In this document: in pieces, positions 35,023 to 47,357 of the stretch
How positions within the stretch are numbered: the first letter of the stretch is position 1
Layout of the letters: each line of letters opens with the position of its first letter
NCBI RefSeq assembly: GCF_016287535.1
Contig: NZ_JAEFAJ010000002.1
Location: forward strand, 62,001 to 126,000
DNA: 64,000 nucleotides
Origin: Ruminococcus sp.
Lineage (GTDB): Bacteria; Bacillota; Clostridia; Oscillospirales; Ruminococcaceae
Direction of reading: 5' to 3'
Notes under the pieces: generated by a model
The model's database searches: none
Seen by the model: the letters and a program-made list of their open reading frames with translations, nothing else
What the model was told of the DNA's origin: nothing
Program-made: the position numbers and the translations under genes

Positions 35023-36144
35023 CTATTTCAGAAGCTCATAGAGCCTGTTGAGTATGGTCTTTTCGTTGAATTCGTTCTGCACTCTCTCAGCGGCGGCTTT
35101 GCCGTACCTTTCACGGAGCTCCTTATCGGCTGCAAGGGTGTTTATCGCCTCTGCAAGAGCCTTCGGAGATGAGGGCGGCACTGTAATGCCCGTCATTCCG
35201 TCGAGACTGACGTATGGAACGCCCGACTTCAGGGCTGTATTTATTACCGGTTTGCCGTATATCATGGCTTCGAGCTGCACGATGCCGAAGGCTTCGCTTG
35301 GCGCTACAGACGGCAGCACGAAGATATCGCAGTCTGCGTAAGCCTGTTTCAGCTCCTCGTCGGGGAGAAAGCCGAGAAAGTGTACCCTGTCCTCCATGCC
35401 ATGAGCGGAAACAAAGCTCCTGAGCCTGTCGCCAAGCTCTCCCGTGCCTGCGATGAAAAGCTCGCAGCCCCGCACCTTTTCAAAGGCTCTGAGAAGAACG
35501 TCAACGCCCTTATAGTAGACGAGCCTGCCTGTGAAGAACACCTTTACGCTGCTTTTGTCATTCGCTTTTTCGGTGAGAACAGGTCTACGCGGTACGGAGA
35601 GGTAGTCCTCAGGAGTTATGCCGTAGGGCAGTATCCTGCATTTTTCCCTGAATTCCGGGAGATAGCGGGAGTGCTTCACGTGTCCCTCCGTAGCGGTGAG
35701 TATGATATCAGCCCTTTTGAGCAGACAGCGCATGAAGGGCTTGTAAAAAAGCATGAGTTTTTTCTGCTTTACGATGTCGCTGTGCCACGATACCACGACC
35801 TTTCCTTTGTAGCCTGACAGCAGCAGAGCGACGTCCGCAAGAGGGAATGGTACGTGTATGTGTACCACATCGGCTTTTTTCGCCATTCGCCTGAAATTGC
35901 GGATAAATGACAGGGATACGGGACATGAGAAATATGTTCCGAAGCTCCCCGACCGTGTGAGGTCTACTCCGCACATTTTCTCGCGGATAGTTTTTCCTCT
36001 TCCGTCACGGCACACGAGAGCCTTTACCTTAACGCCCTCAAGCTTTCCGAGCTCCTCGGAATACTGGCGGATAAGAGTCTCTATACCGCCTATATGGGGA
36101 AAGTAAGCCTTATTTACTTCAAGTATGTTAAGCTGTTTTTTCAT
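35023..36144 (-). CDS. Glycosyltransferase family 4 protein
   Basis: The 373-residue GT-B protein has PHIGGIETLIRQYSEEL at the start, VVSWHSDIV, FTGRLVYYKGVDVLLRAF in the sugar-nucleotide domain and the catalytic EAFGIVQLEAMIYGKPVI. It probably adds a mannose- or rhamnose-type unit from a GDP donor. The ATG at 36144 overlaps the previous stop by four bases, which rules out the longer track start. Confidence 0.88.
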   Translation of the reverse strand: MKKQLNILEVNKAYFPHIGGIETLIRQYSEELGKLEGVKVKALVCRDGRGKTIREKMCGVDLTRSGSFGTYFSCPVSLSFIRNFRRMAKKADVVHIHVPFPLADVALLLSGYKGKVVVSWHSDIVKQKKLMLFYKPFMRCLLKRADIILTATEGHVKHSRYLPEFREKCRILPYGITPEDYLSVPRRPVLTEKANDKSSVKVFFTGRLVYYKGVDVLLRAFEKVRGCELFIAGTGELGDRLRSFVSAHGMEDRVHFLGFLPDEELKQAYADCDIFVLPSVAPSEAFGIVQLEAMIYGKPVINTALKSGVPYVSLDGMTGITVPPSSPKALAEAINTLAADKELRERYGKAAAERVQNEFNEKTILNRLYELLK

Positions 36145-37289
36145 TTTGCGAGCTCCCTGTATACTTCCATGAGCATTTCTGCGGAGCGTTTCCATGTGAA
36201 GCCCTGAGCACGCTGAAGTCCCTTTCTGCCCAGCTCTTTGCGCAGCTCTTCGTCAGTGTAGAGCCTGTACATACCCTCGGCAATGCTTTTAGGTTCATAA
36301 GCGTCGCATATCACAGCGCAGTCGCCTGTTACCTCCGGGAGAGAAGCCTCTCCGGAAGAAAGTACCGGCACTCCGCAAGCCATAGCCTCAAGGGGAGGCA
36401 TGCCGAAGCCCTCGTAGAGCGAGGGGAAGACGAATGCCAGCGCACCGCACATAAGGGGATTCATGTCCTCTGAGGGGACGTATTTCGTGAATATGACCCT
36501 GTCCGTCAGACCAAGCTTTTCCACACGGCTGTAGATCCCCTGATCCAGCCAGCCCTTGCCGCCTGCGAGAACCAGCTTTGGAGCGCTGTCTCCTGCCTTT
36601 TTGGTAAAGGCGGCATATGCGGTTATGAGGCGTTCGAGGTTCTTGCGGGGCTCGATAGTGCCCACGTACAGGAAGTAATCGCCCTTAATGCCCAGAGACT
36701 CCTTTACCGCAGGTATGCGCTCCGGAGTATCGCAGGGGTGAAAGCGTCCGAGGTCAACTCCGCAGGGAATGACCCTTATCTTTTTTTCATGCTGAGGGAA
36801 ATATTTTATTATCTCCGACTTTGAGAATTCAGAGTCGGTAACTATGAGGTCGGCACGCTTCATGGAGCGTTTCAGACCTATATCCAGCATATATTTCGTC
36901 CTGCCGCGGACAGTTCCGGGGAAGGACTTGTATACCATATCGTGAACGGTCACGACCTTTTTCCCGTGTACAAAAGGAGGGACGATATAGTTGAAGAAGT
37001 GGGTAATATCGGACTTTCTGCCGAAGAAGAATGAATAGGGCACGGGCAGGAAGGTGCTGACGGCGCGGTAGACAAAGCCCGAAAACTTTGAGGTATTGAG
37101 CCTTATTTTTTTGCCTGCCAGCTTTTTTACGCGCTTTACGCGCTCCTCATCACCGCTTGTGAAGAAGCTGTATTCGTATTTGTTTTCGGGACAGAGCTCC
37201 GCGAGAGCCTGAGTCTGTCCGAGCTCGCACCAGCCTATTCCCGTCATTTTGTCGCTGCATATCGGTACAGCGTCGAAGGTTATTTTCAA
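36141..37289 (-). CDS. Glycosyltransferase family 4 protein, mannosyl/rhamnosyl type
   Basis: The 382-residue GT4 enzyme has VTVHDMVYKSFPGTV, YVGTIEPRKNLERLI and FPSLYEGFGMPPLEAMACG. This pattern is that of GDP-mannose and GDP-rhamnose transferases of O-polysaccharide clusters. It lies beside gmd and rmd and is translationally coupled to the next transferase. Confidence 0.88.
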   Translation of the reverse strand: MKITFDAVPICSDKMTGIGWCELGQTQALAELCPENKYEYSFFTSGDEERVKRVKKLAGKKIRLNTSKFSGFVYRAVSTFLPVPYSFFFGRKSDITHFFNYIVPPFVHGKKVVTVHDMVYKSFPGTVRGRTKYMLDIGLKRSMKRADLIVTDSEFSKSEIIKYFPQHEKKIRVIPCGVDLGRFHPCDTPERIPAVKESLGIKGDYFLYVGTIEPRKNLERLITAYAAFTKKAGDSAPKLVLAGGKGWLDQGIYSRVEKLGLTDRVIFTKYVPSEDMNPLMCGALAFVFPSLYEGFGMPPLEAMACGVPVLSSGEASLPEVTGDCAVICDAYEPKSIAEGMYRLYTDEELRKELGRKGLQRAQGFTWKRSAEMLMEVYRELAK

Positions 37290-37316
37290 ATCAACTTCTC
37301 CACCTTTGATGTATTT

Positions 37317-37580
37317 TTATTGTATTTTTTTCTCGATCATCGCAATAAGATCGGAGATGTAAGCGTCGGTATCCTCCACCGAAAAACCGGGAGTTCCGAA
37401 AAAGCCGCCCTTTTCGGTGCGGATCTCGATCTGCTTTATCCTTTCAAGCTCTGAGATCGCTTTTTCCCGCGGCATACCCTCCTCCACAGCGAGCAGTAAC
37501 CCGTTCAGTGCGTCCAGTTTAGCGATTACACTGGCCTTGGAATAGCCGCCCTTTTTAGTTCTGAGTACCTCGAATCTCAT
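37317..37580 (-). CDS. Small protein with DivIVA-like motifs
   Basis: The 87-residue protein has MRFEVLRTKKGGYSKASVIAKLDALN at the start and GFSVEDTDAYISDLIAMIEKK at the end. Both resemble the G-[FY]-x-x-x-x-V-D-x-[FY]-[IL] motif that begins DivIVA/GpsB domains, joined by a short helix. TAAGGAGG precedes the ATG. Its place between gmd and the glycosyltransferases suggests a scaffolding role at the membrane, but this is inference. Confidence 0.6.
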   Translation of the reverse strand: MRFEVLRTKKGGYSKASVIAKLDALNGLLLAVEEGMPREKAISELERIKQIEIRTEKGGFFGTPGFSVEDTDAYISDLIAMIEKKIQ

Positions 37581-37609
37581 GATGAGCCCTCCTTAAAAAA
37601 GCTTTTATA

Positions 37610-39742
<2,133 letters not shown>

Positions 39743-39746
<4 letters not shown>

Positions 39747-41128
39747 TTTGTATTTTCCTTTCTTTCGCTGTTCTTCGGCATTAAGAGGGCTTCCGCCGTT
39801 TCAGCGTTGTTTTTCGGCGGGAAGAACATTGTCTTTAGTGTCATAAGTATTATCTGAAGATCAAGACGTACCGAGTAATTTTCAATGTACATCAGATCCA
39901 TTTTCAGCTTGTCGTAGGGAGTTGTATCATAAGCGCCGGTGACCTGCGCATAGCCTGTGAGACCTGCCTTGACTTTAAGTCTGAAGCCGAATTCCGGCAT
40001 TTCCTCCTCGTATTCCTTTGTGAGCTCCGGACGTTCCGGTCTCGGACCTACAACGGACATATCTCCTTTGAGTATGTTGAGGAGCTGCGGGAATTCATCA
40101 ATACGGAATTTCCTCAGGACTTTTCCGACGGGAGTTATACGGTCGTCCTCCTCGGTGGCAAGACGCGGTCTGCCGTCCTTTTCAGCGTCAACTATCATGC
40201 TGCGGAATTTGTATACGTCAAATTCCCTGCCGTTGAGGGTAAGGCGCTTCTGCTTGTAGAAAACGGGGCCGCGGTCGTAGAGCTTTACAGCGAGGGCTGA
40301 TATGAGCATGAACGGTGCGGCAGGTATAAGCGCTATCACGGAAAAAATTATGTCGAAGGTGCGCTTTACAAGCTGCTGCTCGAAGTCCAGACCGTAATTG
40401 CGGCAGAGCATGAGAGGGGTATCGAACAGACGTATGTCGTCAGCACCTCTTATTATAATATCTGATATTTTTGGCGCTATATACGCGCGTCTGGAGTGGG
40501 CAAAGCAGAATTTGAGATAGTCGTTGCGCTGTTCTGCGGGAATGTCGCAGACGATAGCGCCCTCGTATTTCATTATAAGCTCCTTCACCTTTTCTTCCGG
40601 TTCGGCTATGCTGATGGATTCACATATCATGTACTTGTCCACGCGCTGACTCATTTTAAGCACGAGTGACGCGGCGCGGTGGCTTCCGTAGATTATGACC
40701 AGCTTTCTCGGTGGATATATCATGAAATATATCTTTCCCATAAAAAGCGTCCAGAGAGCTATCGCTCCCATGTCCACGCAGGACATATAGACTATCGGCA
40801 TGACCGCCATGAAATGACGTCCGATAAGGCTTATCAGGAAGTAGCTGACGGTATTCACGCACAGCATGGATATCATCTGGGCATAGAACATATCCGTCTT
40901 TTTCAGGTAGCCCAGCTTGAAGCCGCCGTAGGCTCTGAAAAAGAGCCATACTATCAGGCAGTATATAGCGATGAGCACCCAGTTTCCTCGTCTGTAGTAC
41001 GGAAGTACGATGACTTCGCTGTAGTTCCTGTACCATACAAAGGCGAATATGCCTGTTATCATGGCAAGCAGGAGCACTCCCGATACAAAGGTGACAAATC
41101 TTTTATACAGGTCTTTATTTTTGTTCAT
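39743..41128 (-). CDS. Polyprenyl-phosphate sugar-1-phosphate transferase (WbaP/WcaJ family)
   Basis: This membrane enzyme starts polysaccharide repeat synthesis by moving a sugar phosphate to undecaprenyl phosphate. The 461-residue protein has four to five N-terminal membrane helices, a CoA-binding-like middle, a helix near residue 280, and the catalytic C-terminus with KRLTLNGREFDVYKFRSM and RPERPEL. The ATG at 41128 follows AAGGATT; the upstream extension lacks a site. It is the first gene of the polysaccharide operon. Confidence 0.92.
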
Positions 41129-41218
41129 AATCCTTATCCGCCCGGTGCGGACACAGTCTCCTTCTGATTCATTTGTGTTTCGTTTCTTCTGTTGAGCCGC
41201 AACAAGCGGCACAAAGTT

Positions 41219-41247
41219 ATTATAACAAATCGTCGGAGCTATGTCAA
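41219..41247 (-). promoter_or_regulatory. Consensus sigma-A promoter of the polysaccharide operon
   Basis: TTGACA, 17 bases, TATAAT on the minus strand: a perfect consensus. Confidence 0.93.
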
Positions 41248-41259
41248 TATGAATTGACA
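41242..41259. promoter_or_regulatory. Palindrome over the -35 box
   Basis: TGTCAAT-ATGA-ATTGACA is a perfect 7+4+7 palindrome that includes the -35 hexamer of the polysaccharide promoter. It is placed as a repressor operator would be; the regulator is unknown. Confidence 0.5.
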
Positions 41260-41305
41260 TATTCGGCAAAAAATGAAAACCAAATATTGCGGTCTCAGCA
41301 GGGGC

Positions 41306-42325
41306 TCAGCTGCCGGTCACAGTGCAGCCGGGGTAATAATGTTCAATTATCTCGCGCCAGCTTTTTCCTGCGGCAGCCATTGCGTTTGCCCCGTACTGGC
41401 TCATGCCCACTCCGTGTCCGAAGCCCTTGGTGGTAATGACTGCTCCGCTGCTGTCTGCGGCATATTCAAAGCTTGCCGAGCGCAGTCCGAGAGCGTCGCG
41501 GAGCTCTCCGCCTGTGACCGTCATATTCCCGACGGAAGCCGTAAGCACCGTGCCCGGATCGGATGTGGTCAGTACCTCTATCCATTTTTTTATGTCATCT
41601 CCGAGAACTATCCCCGGAAATGCTGCTTCGAGGGCGGCCTTCAGCTCCTCCTGCGTGTACTCCTTCTTTTCGCGGAAATGCGGAGCTGTCAGGTCGGAGC
41701 GGCTGTCGACCTCCACAAGATAATCAACGGAAGCACCCCAGACGTTTTCAGCGCTTTCTGTAAACCCCGGTGACATGGAGTGGAAAGCAGCTATTATGGG
41801 AGCGTCCTCGTATGTGATTATGAAGGGCAGCACCTCATCGGCGGCAGCGGCGATCTTGGTGTAATTTTCACTGAATTTTTCACCGAAGCATTCCTTTGCC
41901 TTCTCCTTTGTGAAAAAGCCCTGATACTTTGCGGTATCGTTGGAAAAGTCCGCGCCTCTGAGCTCTGCCGTGGGGGAGCTCCTCTCGCTTATGCGGCGGC
42001 GCTCGGCGTAGGTATGAGCTGCGACAGCCTGTGCTTTCAGGGCTTCCTCGCCGAAATCCGCAGGCATTTCCGCGCATACCGCTCCTATGACGTAGTCGCG
42101 GACAGGCACTTCCATGACCTCGCCGCTCTCGACGTCCAGCACCTTGTAGGGCTCGCCGGAAAACACCGTCTTTTTGCTTACTTTATCATCGTCAAAGCGG
42201 AACTCCTTCAGCTGTATCGTCCCGCCGGCGGAAACATCGTTTTTTCCGGATATACAGACGGGAACAGCAGGTATGACAGTTACGGATACTATCAGCAGCA
42301 GTGCTGCGGCAATTGCTTTTTTCAT
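41306..42325 (-). CDS. spoIID: SpoIID-type peptidoglycan lytic protein
   Basis: SpoIID cuts glycan strands during engulfment of the forespore. The 339-residue protein has a signal anchor (residues 4-22), the SpoIID signature [16 protein letters not shown], and the [23 protein letters not shown] motif near the C-terminus with the active glutamate region upstream (CAEMP). It is monocistronic. It is the second sporulation-type gene in the window. Confidence 0.93.
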   Translation of the reverse strand: MKKAIAAALLLIVSVTVIPAVPVCISGKNDVSAGGTIQLKEFRFDDDKVSKKTVFSGEPYKVLDVESGEVMEVPVRDYVIGAVCAEMPADFGEEALKAQAVAAHTYAERRRISERSSPTAELRGADFSNDTAKYQGFFTKEKAKECFGEKFSENYTKIAAAADEVLPFIITYEDAPIIAAFHSMSPGFTESAENVWGASVDYLVEVDSRSDLTAPHFREKKEYTQEELKAALEAAFPGIVLGDDIKKWIEVLTTSDPGTVLTASVGNMTVTGGELRDALGLRSASFEYAADSSGAVITTKGFGHGVGMSQYGANAMAAAGKSWREIIEHYYPGCTVTGS

Positions 42326-42386
42326 ACTTGTCCTCCATTCGGAACACCGGCTTGTTTACTGCTGTTTCTTTAATAAGAAATAATGT

Positions 42387-42415
42387 TTGACATTAAACAA
42401 GATATGGTGTATAAT
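42387..42415 (+). promoter_or_regulatory. Consensus sigma-A promoter of the citrate synthase operon
   Basis: TTGACA, 17 bases, TATAAT; the gene start lies 34 bases downstream after AGGAGA. Confidence 0.93.
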
Positions 42416-42448
42416 TAATAATGAATATGTTTTAGGAGAGTGATCAGG

Positions 42449-43807
42449 ATGCCGTCATATATTTCGGGCGCCAATATTACAGATTTATGCAGCAAGCTTG
42501 CTGAAAATACCGTCATAGATCAGAATCTTTATGAAAAGTATCACATCAAGAGAGGACTCCGCAACAGCGACGGTACCGGCGTAATGGCGGGTATTACAAA
42601 CATATGCAATGTTCACGGATATGTTATTAACGAGGGCGAAAGGGAACCTATCCCCGGACAGCTCATATACAGAGGCTATAACGTAAACGACCTTGTGGAG
42701 AATGTTGAACAGGACGACCGCTTCGGTTACGAGGAGACCGCTTTCCTTCTCCTCTTCGGTCATCTGCCGAATGAGAAGGAGCTCAAGACTTTCAGCTCCT
42801 ACATCTCCGTAAAAAGAGACCTCCCCAACGGTTTCGTTGAGGATATGATACTCAAGGCTCCGTCAAAGAATATCATGAACAAGCTGGCGCGTTCTGTGCT
42901 GGCTCTGTATTCCTACGACGACGAGTGCGAGAACAAGGGCCTTGAAAACGAAATGCGCACAGCGGTGAGCCTTATCGCAAAAATGCCTGTAATCATGGCA
43001 AACGCCTATCAGGTAAAGCGCAGGGTATTCGACAACCAGAGCATGATAATGCATCCCATAAATTACGAGGAAAACACGGCGCAGTGCATACTCTCGCTGC
43101 TCCGTCCCGACAGGAAGTACACCAAGGAAGAGGCTCAGATGCTCGACCGTCTGCTCATGCTCCAGGCAGAGCACGGCGGCGGAAACAACTCGACTTTTAC
43201 CTGCCGGGTACTCACTTCGTCGGGAACTGACCCCTATTCCGCTTATTCGTCGGCTATATGCTCACTGAAGGGACCGCGCCACGGCGGTGCCAACCTCCAG
43301 GTGATAAATATGCTCGACAACTTCAAGGCGAATATAAAGAACTGGGAAGACGAGGGCGAGGTCGCGGACTATATGCGCAAGACCATACTAAAGGAGACCA
43401 ATGACCATTCAGGTCTTATCTACGGTATGGGCCATGCGGTATACACCATATCCGACCCCCGTGCCGTTATCCTGAAGAAAAAGGCTTTCGAGCTCGCAAA
43501 GGGCAAGGACATAGAAGCAGAGTTCCGCCTACTTGAAACTATCGAGAGACTTACTCCCGAAGTGTTCAGAGAGATGAAGGGCAGCTGCAAGGTAATGTGC
43601 GCAAATGTTGATATGTATTCCGGACTTGTTTACAGAATGCTCGGTATCCCTGATGAGCTCTTTACTCCGCTTTTCGCTATCGCGCGTATGGCAGGCTGGG
43701 CTGCTCACCGCATGGAGGAGATACTCACGGGCGGAAGGATAATAAGACCCGCCTACAAGGCCATAGCAAAGGAAAAGGAATACATAAAGCTCTCTGAGCG
43801 CGAATGA
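42449..43807 (+). CDS. gltA: Citrate synthase
   Basis: The enzyme condenses acetyl-CoA and oxaloacetate to citrate, supplying 2-oxoglutarate for glutamate synthesis in an anaerobe. The 452-residue protein has the catalytic histidines in GPRHGGANLQV and GMGHAVY and the aspartate in CANVDMYSG. The ATG at 42449 lies ten bases after AGGAG. It overlaps the following lipoprotein gene by four bases. Confidence 0.93.
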   Translation: MPSYISGANITDLCSKLAENTVIDQNLYEKYHIKRGLRNSDGTGVMAGITNICNVHGYVINEGEREPIPGQLIYRGYNVNDLVENVEQDDRFGYEETAFLLLFGHLPNEKELKTFSSYISVKRDLPNGFVEDMILKAPSKNIMNKLARSVLALYSYDDECENKGLENEMRTAVSLIAKMPVIMANAYQVKRRVFDNQSMIMHPINYEENTAQCILSLLRPDRKYTKEEAQMLDRLLMLQAEHGGGNNSTFTCRVLTSSGTDPYSAYSSAICSLKGPRHGGANLQVINMLDNFKANIKNWEDEGEVADYMRKTILKETNDHSGLIYGMGHAVYTISDPRAVILKKKAFELAKGKDIEAEFRLLETIERLTPEVFREMKGSCKVMCANVDMYSGLVYRMLGIPDELFTPLFAIARMAGWAAHRMEEILTGGRIIRPAYKAIAKEKEYIKLSERE

Positions 43808-45162
43808 CCTTTACAGGATATATGAAAAAAATTTCAGCGATTATCACAGCCCTCTCAACGGGGGCTGCGCTTACGGGCTGTACCTTCGGTGCAAGCATAG
43901 ACACGCTCATGACTCCTCCAAAGCTCAGTGTCGAGCAGGAACAGATATATTCAAAACTGACCGACCCGACAGGAGCTTCAACGATAAGCCTCAAATATCC
44001 GAAATCGGGCAAATATCTCTCCGCCTTCATAATCGAGGATATCGATGACGACGGCGGCAATGAAGCTATCGTGTTCTATGAGAGGAAAAACCATGCGGCA
44101 GACGAGAATCCGCTGCGTATAAACGTCCTCGACAAAGAGGGCGATGAGTGGAAATCGGTCTATGACACGGCGGCGGAAGGCAGCGAGATCGAAGAGGTCA
44201 TAATCTCAAAGCTCGGCTCAAACAAAAGGACGAACATCATCGTCGGAACAAGTATCATAAACCGTTCCGAGAAGAATGTTTCCATATACAACTACTCAAA
44301 CGGAGAACTGATGAAGCAGATATTCGATGCTCCCGCTTCGTCGGATGAACCTTATTCTTACATAGGCGTAAAGGATCTCGATTCCGACGGACAAAACGAG
44401 TTCCTGAGGTTTACGGGAGCGTCCAACGGCACTCCTGCCACGGCTAATGTGTATACTCTCGACAAGAACGGCAATTTCAACAACGCTTCCATCGGGCTGA
44501 GTGAGAACTTCGGTGATTTCACGATAAACTACGGCAGGCTGCCTGACGGGAATACCGGTATATACATCGACGCTGTGTCCGGAACGGGAACTATCCAGTC
44601 GGACGTGGTGTATATGCAGGACGGCTCGCTGCAAAGGTTCTTCAGCACTCCTGAAGAGGCTTCCGTGACTGAAAGATCAGCCGGCTGCACCTGCTTTGAC
44701 GTGGACGGCGACGGCAGCATAGAGATACCGGTGCAGAAAGCAGCTCCGGGATATGAATATTACGACGACAGCGAAAAGCTGAAGCTGACAGAGTGGATGA
44801 AGATAAACAGCGATATGAAGCTGCAGAGGTGCTATGTATCCTATTACAGCCTTAATGACGGATATATCTTCATTTTCCCCGACAGGTGGGTGGGAAAGGT
44901 AACTCTGAAGACTGATCTCATAAACGACGAGATCGTTTTCTGCGCCTATGACAAAAAGATCATCGGAAGAGACCTTATGAACATTTTCTGCGCCGAGGAC
45001 GCTCCTTCATGTGAGGACAGGCTAATGGGAGAATATATGCTGATGCATACAAAAGGCGATTCGTCTTACCTTGCGTATATCCCCAATAACACCGGCACTG
45101 ACGGCGACGGTCTTTCCATAACGGCGGGAGAAGCTGCCATAGGCTTCAGGACAAGAGACTGA
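43804..45162 (+). CDS. Lipoprotein with DxDxDG repeats
   Basis: The N-terminal MKKISAIITALSTGAALTGC carries a lipobox (ALTGC), so the protein should be anchored outside the membrane. Three D-x-D-x-D-G-type motifs, EDIDDDGGNEAIVFYE, KDLDSDGQNEFLRF and FDVDGDGSIEIPV, resemble calcium-binding FG-GAP/VCBS beta-propeller repeats. Function is unknown. The ATG at 43804 overlaps the citrate synthase stop; an ATG at 43822 would also give the signal peptide. A two-component system follows 55 bases downstream, so a sensory role is possible. Confidence 0.7.
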   Translation: MTFTGYMKKISAIITALSTGAALTGCTFGASIDTLMTPPKLSVEQEQIYSKLTDPTGASTISLKYPKSGKYLSAFIIEDIDDDGGNEAIVFYERKNHAADENPLRINVLDKEGDEWKSVYDTAAEGSEIEEVIISKLGSNKRTNIIVGTSIINRSEKNVSIYNYSNGELMKQIFDAPASSDEPYSYIGVKDLDSDGQNEFLRFTGASNGTPATANVYTLDKNGNFNNASIGLSENFGDFTINYGRLPDGNTGIYIDAVSGTGTIQSDVVYMQDGSLQRFFSTPEEASVTERSAGCTCFDVDGDGSIEIPVQKAAPGYEYYDDSEKLKLTEWMKINSDMKLQRCYVSYYSLNDGYIFIFPDRWVGKVTLKTDLINDEIVFCAYDKKIIGRDLMNIFCAEDAPSCEDRLMGEYMLMHTKGDSSYLAYIPNNTGTDGDGLSITAGEAAIGFRTRD

Positions 45163-45217
45163 TATTACCCGGTCTGAATGCCTACCGGGAAATAATACAT
45201 AAAGGAGTGATACTCTC

Positions 45218-45919
45218 ATGAAACGTATTCTTATATGCGAGGACGAGGATACAATACGTGAATTCGTTGTAATAAACCTCAAGCGTGCAGGCTATGACGT
45301 AGTCGATGTAAGCTGCGGCGAGGACGCGCTCAAGACCTTTGAGGCAGAGCACGGGAATTTCGATATCGTCCTGCTCGATATAATGATGCCTGGTATAGAC
45401 GGTTTCACAGTCTGCAAGAAGATACGTGAAAAAAGCTCTACCATCGGAATAATCATGCTTACTGCAAGGACACAGGAAATGGACAAGGTCAGCGGTCTTA
45501 TGATAGGCGCGGACGATTATATCACCAAACCTTTCTCACCGTCAGAGCTTACCGCCCGTGTTGACGCTATCTACAGGCGGGTATGCATGAGCTTCATCAA
45601 GAGCGAGAAACAGTCCGTCATAGAGAGCGGTCCCTTCGTGCTTAACCTGAAAAGCCGCACCGTCACAAAGGACGGCAATCCTATAGAGCTTACACAGGTA
45701 GAGTACCAGATACTTGAGTTCTTCATGAACAACAAGAATACCGCTCTTGACCGTGCGAGCATCCTCAACCATATATGGGGCGAGAGCTACTACGGCGACG
45801 ATAAGATAGTAGACGTCAATATAAGACGTATCCGTATGAAAATAGAGGAGGAACCCTCCAACCCCAAATATATCATCACTATATGGGGCTACGGATATAA
45901 GTGGAATGACGGACAGTAA
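45218..45919 (+). CDS. OmpR/PhoB-family response regulator
   Basis: The 233-residue protein has a receiver domain with the phospho-acceptor Asp in VLLDIMMPGIDG and Lys in TKPFSP, and a winged-helix DNA-binding domain ending WGYGYKWNDG. It is paired with the kinase directly after it, sharing one base. The overall look is of PhoP/WalR type, but the target genes are unknown. Confidence 0.93.
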   Translation: MKRILICEDEDTIREFVVINLKRAGYDVVDVSCGEDALKTFEAEHGNFDIVLLDIMMPGIDGFTVCKKIREKSSTIGIIMLTARTQEMDKVSGLMIGADDYITKPFSPSELTARVDAIYRRVCMSFIKSEKQSVIESGPFVLNLKSRTVTKDGNPIELTQVEYQILEFFMNNKNTALDRASILNHIWGESYYGDDKIVDVNIRRIRMKIEEEPSNPKYIITIWGYGYKWNDGQ

Positions 45920-47322
45920 TGGCTAAACACAGTATCACCAAGCGCTGGATATTCAACAATCTCGGCGTTGTCGTGCTTGCTATTCTCGTCATTGATATGG
46001 CCATAATCTATGCTGTGCAGAATTATTTCTACAGCAATGCGAAGCAGTACCTTATATCAAAGCTGAATGCCGTAACGAGCGTGCTGAGTATCCATTCTCA
46101 GGACAGCTCGTCGAATTTCTCGGCTGAAATGAGAAAAATGCTTGAGACCTTCAACGAGAAGGACAAGATAGAGCTGATGGCGATAAACTCAAAGGGAAGA
46201 GTTGTTCTGACTTCTTCGGGATTTTCGCCGGACGCAGGCGATCCTATGCCGGATTACGATAAAGCCCTCAGCAAAAGCGAGGGTGACCAGGTGTACAGAC
46301 TGAACAGAGGCGAAAAGATCCTTGCGGTATCTGTGCCGATAGACTCCATGAGCAGCGAGTACAGCGCCGTCAGAATGGTGACGTCCCTTGAAAAGATAGA
46401 CGATACCATAAAGAATTACGCCATCGCGATAACCATCGTCTGCCTTGTGATAATACTCATAATCGTGATGACAGGTCTGTATTTCGCAGGCTCGATCGTC
46501 AGACCGATACGGCAGATAAGCGGTATAGCGCGTAAGTATGCTATGGGCGACTTCTCCAGACGTATCGAGAACGACAGCGACGACGAGATAGGCGACCTCT
46601 GTACGGCTATAAACAATATGGCTGACGAGCTCTCCGCCACAGAGGCGATGAAGAACGAGTTCATATCTTCGGTATCACATGAGCTGAGAACTCCCCTTAC
46701 TGCCATAAAGGGCTGGGCGGAGACGCTCATGATAGACGGCGGAGGCAGTCCCGACACAATGAAGAAGGGCGTAGGAGTAATCGTCAACGAGACTGAGCGC
46801 CTTTCACAGATGGTAGAGGAGCTCCTTGACTTCTCCCGTATGCAGAACGGTCACTTCACTCTCCAGAATGCGAATATGGATATCCTCGCAGAGCTCGGTG
46901 ACGCTGTGCTGATATACAGCGACAAGGCAAGGCGTGAGGAAAAGGAGATAATCTACAACGAGCCTGAGATGCTCCCCTTCGTGTACGGAGACAAGAACCG
47001 CATACGTCAGGTGTTCATCAATGTCATAGACAATGCGGTAAAGTATTCCTCGGCAGGAGATACCGTTACCATAATGGCTTATGAAAAAGGCGGCAGCGTC
47101 GTTGTCATGGTGACCGACACCGGCTGCGGAATAAAGGAATCAGACCTTTCAAAAGTTAAGACCAAGTTCTACAAGGCGAACCACACGCGCCGCGGCTCAG
47201 GTATAGGACTTGCCGTTGCAGATGAGATAATAACCATGCACGGCGGCACTATGGATGTTACCAGCGAGGGCGAGGGAAAGGGTACAACAGTTATCATCAC
47301 CCTTCCTGCGGTAAAGCCGTAA
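45919..47322 (+). CDS. Membrane sensor histidine kinase
   Basis: The 467-residue kinase has two membrane helices framing an external domain (residues about 35-165), a HAMP linker, the phospho-acceptor histidine in SVSHELRTPLTAIKGW, the N box NVIDNAVKYSS and glycine-rich GCGIKESDLSKV and GSGIGLAVADEI. It is the partner of the preceding regulator; ATG overlaps the regulator stop by one base. Confidence 0.93.
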   Translation: MAKHSITKRWIFNNLGVVVLAILVIDMAIIYAVQNYFYSNAKQYLISKLNAVTSVLSIHSQDSSSNFSAEMRKMLETFNEKDKIELMAINSKGRVVLTSSGFSPDAGDPMPDYDKALSKSEGDQVYRLNRGEKILAVSVPIDSMSSEYSAVRMVTSLEKIDDTIKNYAIAITIVCLVIILIIVMTGLYFAGSIVRPIRQISGIARKYAMGDFSRRIENDSDDEIGDLCTAINNMADELSATEAMKNEFISSVSHELRTPLTAIKGWAETLMIDGGGSPDTMKKGVGVIVNETERLSQMVEELLDFSRMQNGHFTLQNANMDILAELGDAVLIYSDKARREEKEIIYNEPEMLPFVYGDKNRIRQVFINVIDNAVKYSSAGDTVTIMAYEKGGSVVVMVTDTGCGIKESDLSKVKTKFYKANHTRRGSGIGLAVADEIITMHGGTMDVTSEGEGKGTTVIITLPAVKP

Positions 47323-47357
47323 GGCGGACAGAATACTGAATTCAATAAGGTGAAAAC

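Noticed and set aside
45218-47322. Naming the two-component system WalRK
   Set aside because: WalJ lies at 58524 far from it and the other walRK neighbours (walHI) are absent; the sequence is generic.
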